This document shows positions 6,242 through 7,173 of a DNA stretch of 7,173 bases, piece by piece. Source of the stretch: an uncultured bacterium (GTDB lineage: Bacteria > Pseudomonadota > Alphaproteobacteria > CAISDR01); assembly GCA_903884125.1 (NCBI GenBank), contig CAISDR010000342.1:1-7173 (forward strand). Direction: 5' to 3'. The notes beneath the pieces were generated by a model, which searched no databases, was not told the DNA's origin, and saw only the letters and a list, made by a program, of their open reading frames with translations. Position 1 is the first letter of the stretch; each line of letters opens with the position of its first letter. A program made the position numbers and the translations under genes.

Positions 6242-7173
6242 ATGCATCCCTATCGTACCCACACCTGTGGCGGGCTGTCGGCCCGCGAAGTCGGCACCAC
6301 TGTTCGGATTTCCGGCTGGCTTCATCGCAAGCGTGATCATGGCAATCTGATGTTTATCGACCTGCGTGATCATTACGGGATCACCCAGGTGGTATTGCAG
6401 CCGGAAGATGCAGGGTTTGAAACAGCCGTTCGGTTACGCTCTGAAAGTGTAATTACCGTTACAGGTCAAGTGGTTAGGCGTTCGCCTGAAACCGTCAACC
6501 TGGCGCTGCCCACGGGCGAGATCGAGGTGCGGCTGAAAGACCTCAGCGTCTGTTCGTCGGCGGAAGAACTGCCATTGCCGGTATTTGGCGATGTGGACTA
6601 CCCCGAAGAAACCCGCCTGAAATACCGCTTCCTTGATCTTCGCCGCGAGAAGCTGCATCGCAATATCGTTCTGCGGTCACAGGTCATATCTGCGCTGCGG
6701 CGACGGATGACAGAATCAGGGTTTATGGAATTCCAGACCCCGATCCTGACCGCATCGTCCCCCGAAGGCGCGCGGGACTTTCTGGTGCCAAGCCGCATGC
6801 ATCCGGGCAAGTTCTACGCGCTGCCCCAGGCACCCCAGCAGTTCAAACAGTTGATCATGGTGTCGGGCTTTGACCGCTATTTCCAGATTGCACCATGTTT
6901 TCGCGACGAGGACGCCAGAGCAGATCGTTCGCCGGGCGAATTCTATCAGCTTGACGTCGAAATGAGCTTTGTAACGCAGGAAGACGTGTTTCAGGCGATA
7001 GAGCCGGTCCTGCGCGGCGTGTTTGAGGAATTTGCCAGCTTTGGCAATCGCCATGTGGTGCCCGGGCCGTTTGCACGCATCCCCTATGCCGAATCAATGC
7101 TGAAATATGGCAATGACAAGCCGGACCTGCGCAATCCATTGGAAATATCTGATGTGACCCATGTGTTTGCGCG
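6242..7173 (+). CDS. aspS: Aspartyl-tRNA synthetase, N-terminal part (cut by window end)
   Basis: A class II synthetase that attaches aspartate to tRNA in the cytoplasm. The first 310 codons are present and in frame; bacterial-type enzymes are usually near 590 residues, so roughly half is missing only because the window ends. The order is as expected: the OB-fold anticodon-binding domain (about 1-105; SGWLHRKRDHGNLMFIDLRD, 24-43), the hinge (RLKYRFLDLRR, 125-135), class II motif 1 (GFMEFQTPIL, 160-169), the flipping-loop region (ASSPEGARDFLVPSR, 171-185), QQFKQLIM (199-206), and motif 2 (FRDEDARADRSPGEFYQLDV, 220-239, with the ATP-binding R221). The bacterial GAD insertion begins near 285. 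The ATG at 6242 gives the family's normal N-terminus MHPYRTHTCG; the ribosome site is weak. His33 next to Gly34 resembles the non-discriminating type, which also charges tRNA-Asn. It is transcribed divergently from rnd. Confidence 0.97.
   Translation, partial: MHPYRTHTCGGLSAREVGTTVRISGWLHRKRDHGNLMFIDLRDHYGITQVVLQPEDAGFETAVRLRSESVITVTGQVVRRSPETVNLALPTGEIEVRLKDLSVCSSAEELPLPVFGDVDYPEETRLKYRFLDLRREKLHRNIVLRSQVISALRRRMTESGFMEFQTPILTASSPEGARDFLVPSRMHPGKFYALPQAPQQFKQLIMVSGFDRYFQIAPCFRDEDARADRSPGEFYQLDVEMSFVTQEDVFQAIEPVLRGVFEEFASFGNRHVVPGPFARIPYAESMLKYGNDKPDLRNPLEISDVTHVFA

Noticed and set aside
6099..6373. Open frames on both strands spanning the rnd-aspS gap
   Set aside because: They extend into aspS, which is certain in its own frame, and show no recognisable protein features. 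The gap is better read as a regulatory region.

Overview
The window is an ordinary, densely coded chromosomal segment of an alphaproteobacterium. The evidence is the ppk-ppx pair next to a divergent rnd/aspS pair, and an aspartyl-tRNA synthetase with the alphaproteobacterial N-terminus (MHPYRTHTCGGL). Base composition looks moderately GC-rich and even throughout. A Rhodospirillales-like or SAR116-like lineage is possible, but the sequence alone does not fix the genus. I see no insertion sequence, phage gene, CRISPR array, tRNA, rRNA or clearly broken gene.

Layout: (1) 1-64 is a short leader; whatever lies upstream cannot be identified. (2) 65-2356 is ppk, polyphosphate kinase. (3) 2353-3873 is ppx, an exopolyphosphatase of the Ppx/GppA family, overlapping ppk by 4 bases (ATGA). 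(4) 3924-4544 is a gene for a 206-residue soluble protein that I do not recognise. It is preceded by an 8-codon mini-ORF that carries the better ribosome binding site. (5) 4541-4906 on the minus strand encodes a small protein with four membrane segments; it meets gene 4 tail to tail with a shared TTAA. (6) 4936-6099 on the minus strand is rnd, ribonuclease D, 29 bases upstream of the membrane protein gene and probably co-transcribed with it. (7) 6100-6241 is a divergent regulatory gap. (8) 6242 to the right edge is the 5' part of aspS, cut by the window.

How the genes work together: Ppk builds polyphosphate from ATP and Ppx removes phosphate from the chain ends. Making both from one overlapping transcript suggests controlled turnover of the store. 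The unknown 206-residue protein is on the same strand 50 bases downstream and may belong to this unit. RNase D trims the 3' ends of tRNA and other small RNAs, and AspS charges tRNA, so the right half is tRNA maturation and translation.

I did not find a convincing new multi-gene system. The parts most worth a second look are the unknown 206-residue protein with its mini-ORF leader, the four-helix membrane protein with histidines inside its helices, the TTAA shared by two stop codons, and short GC-rich hairpins about 30 bases inside the start of three plus-strand genes.
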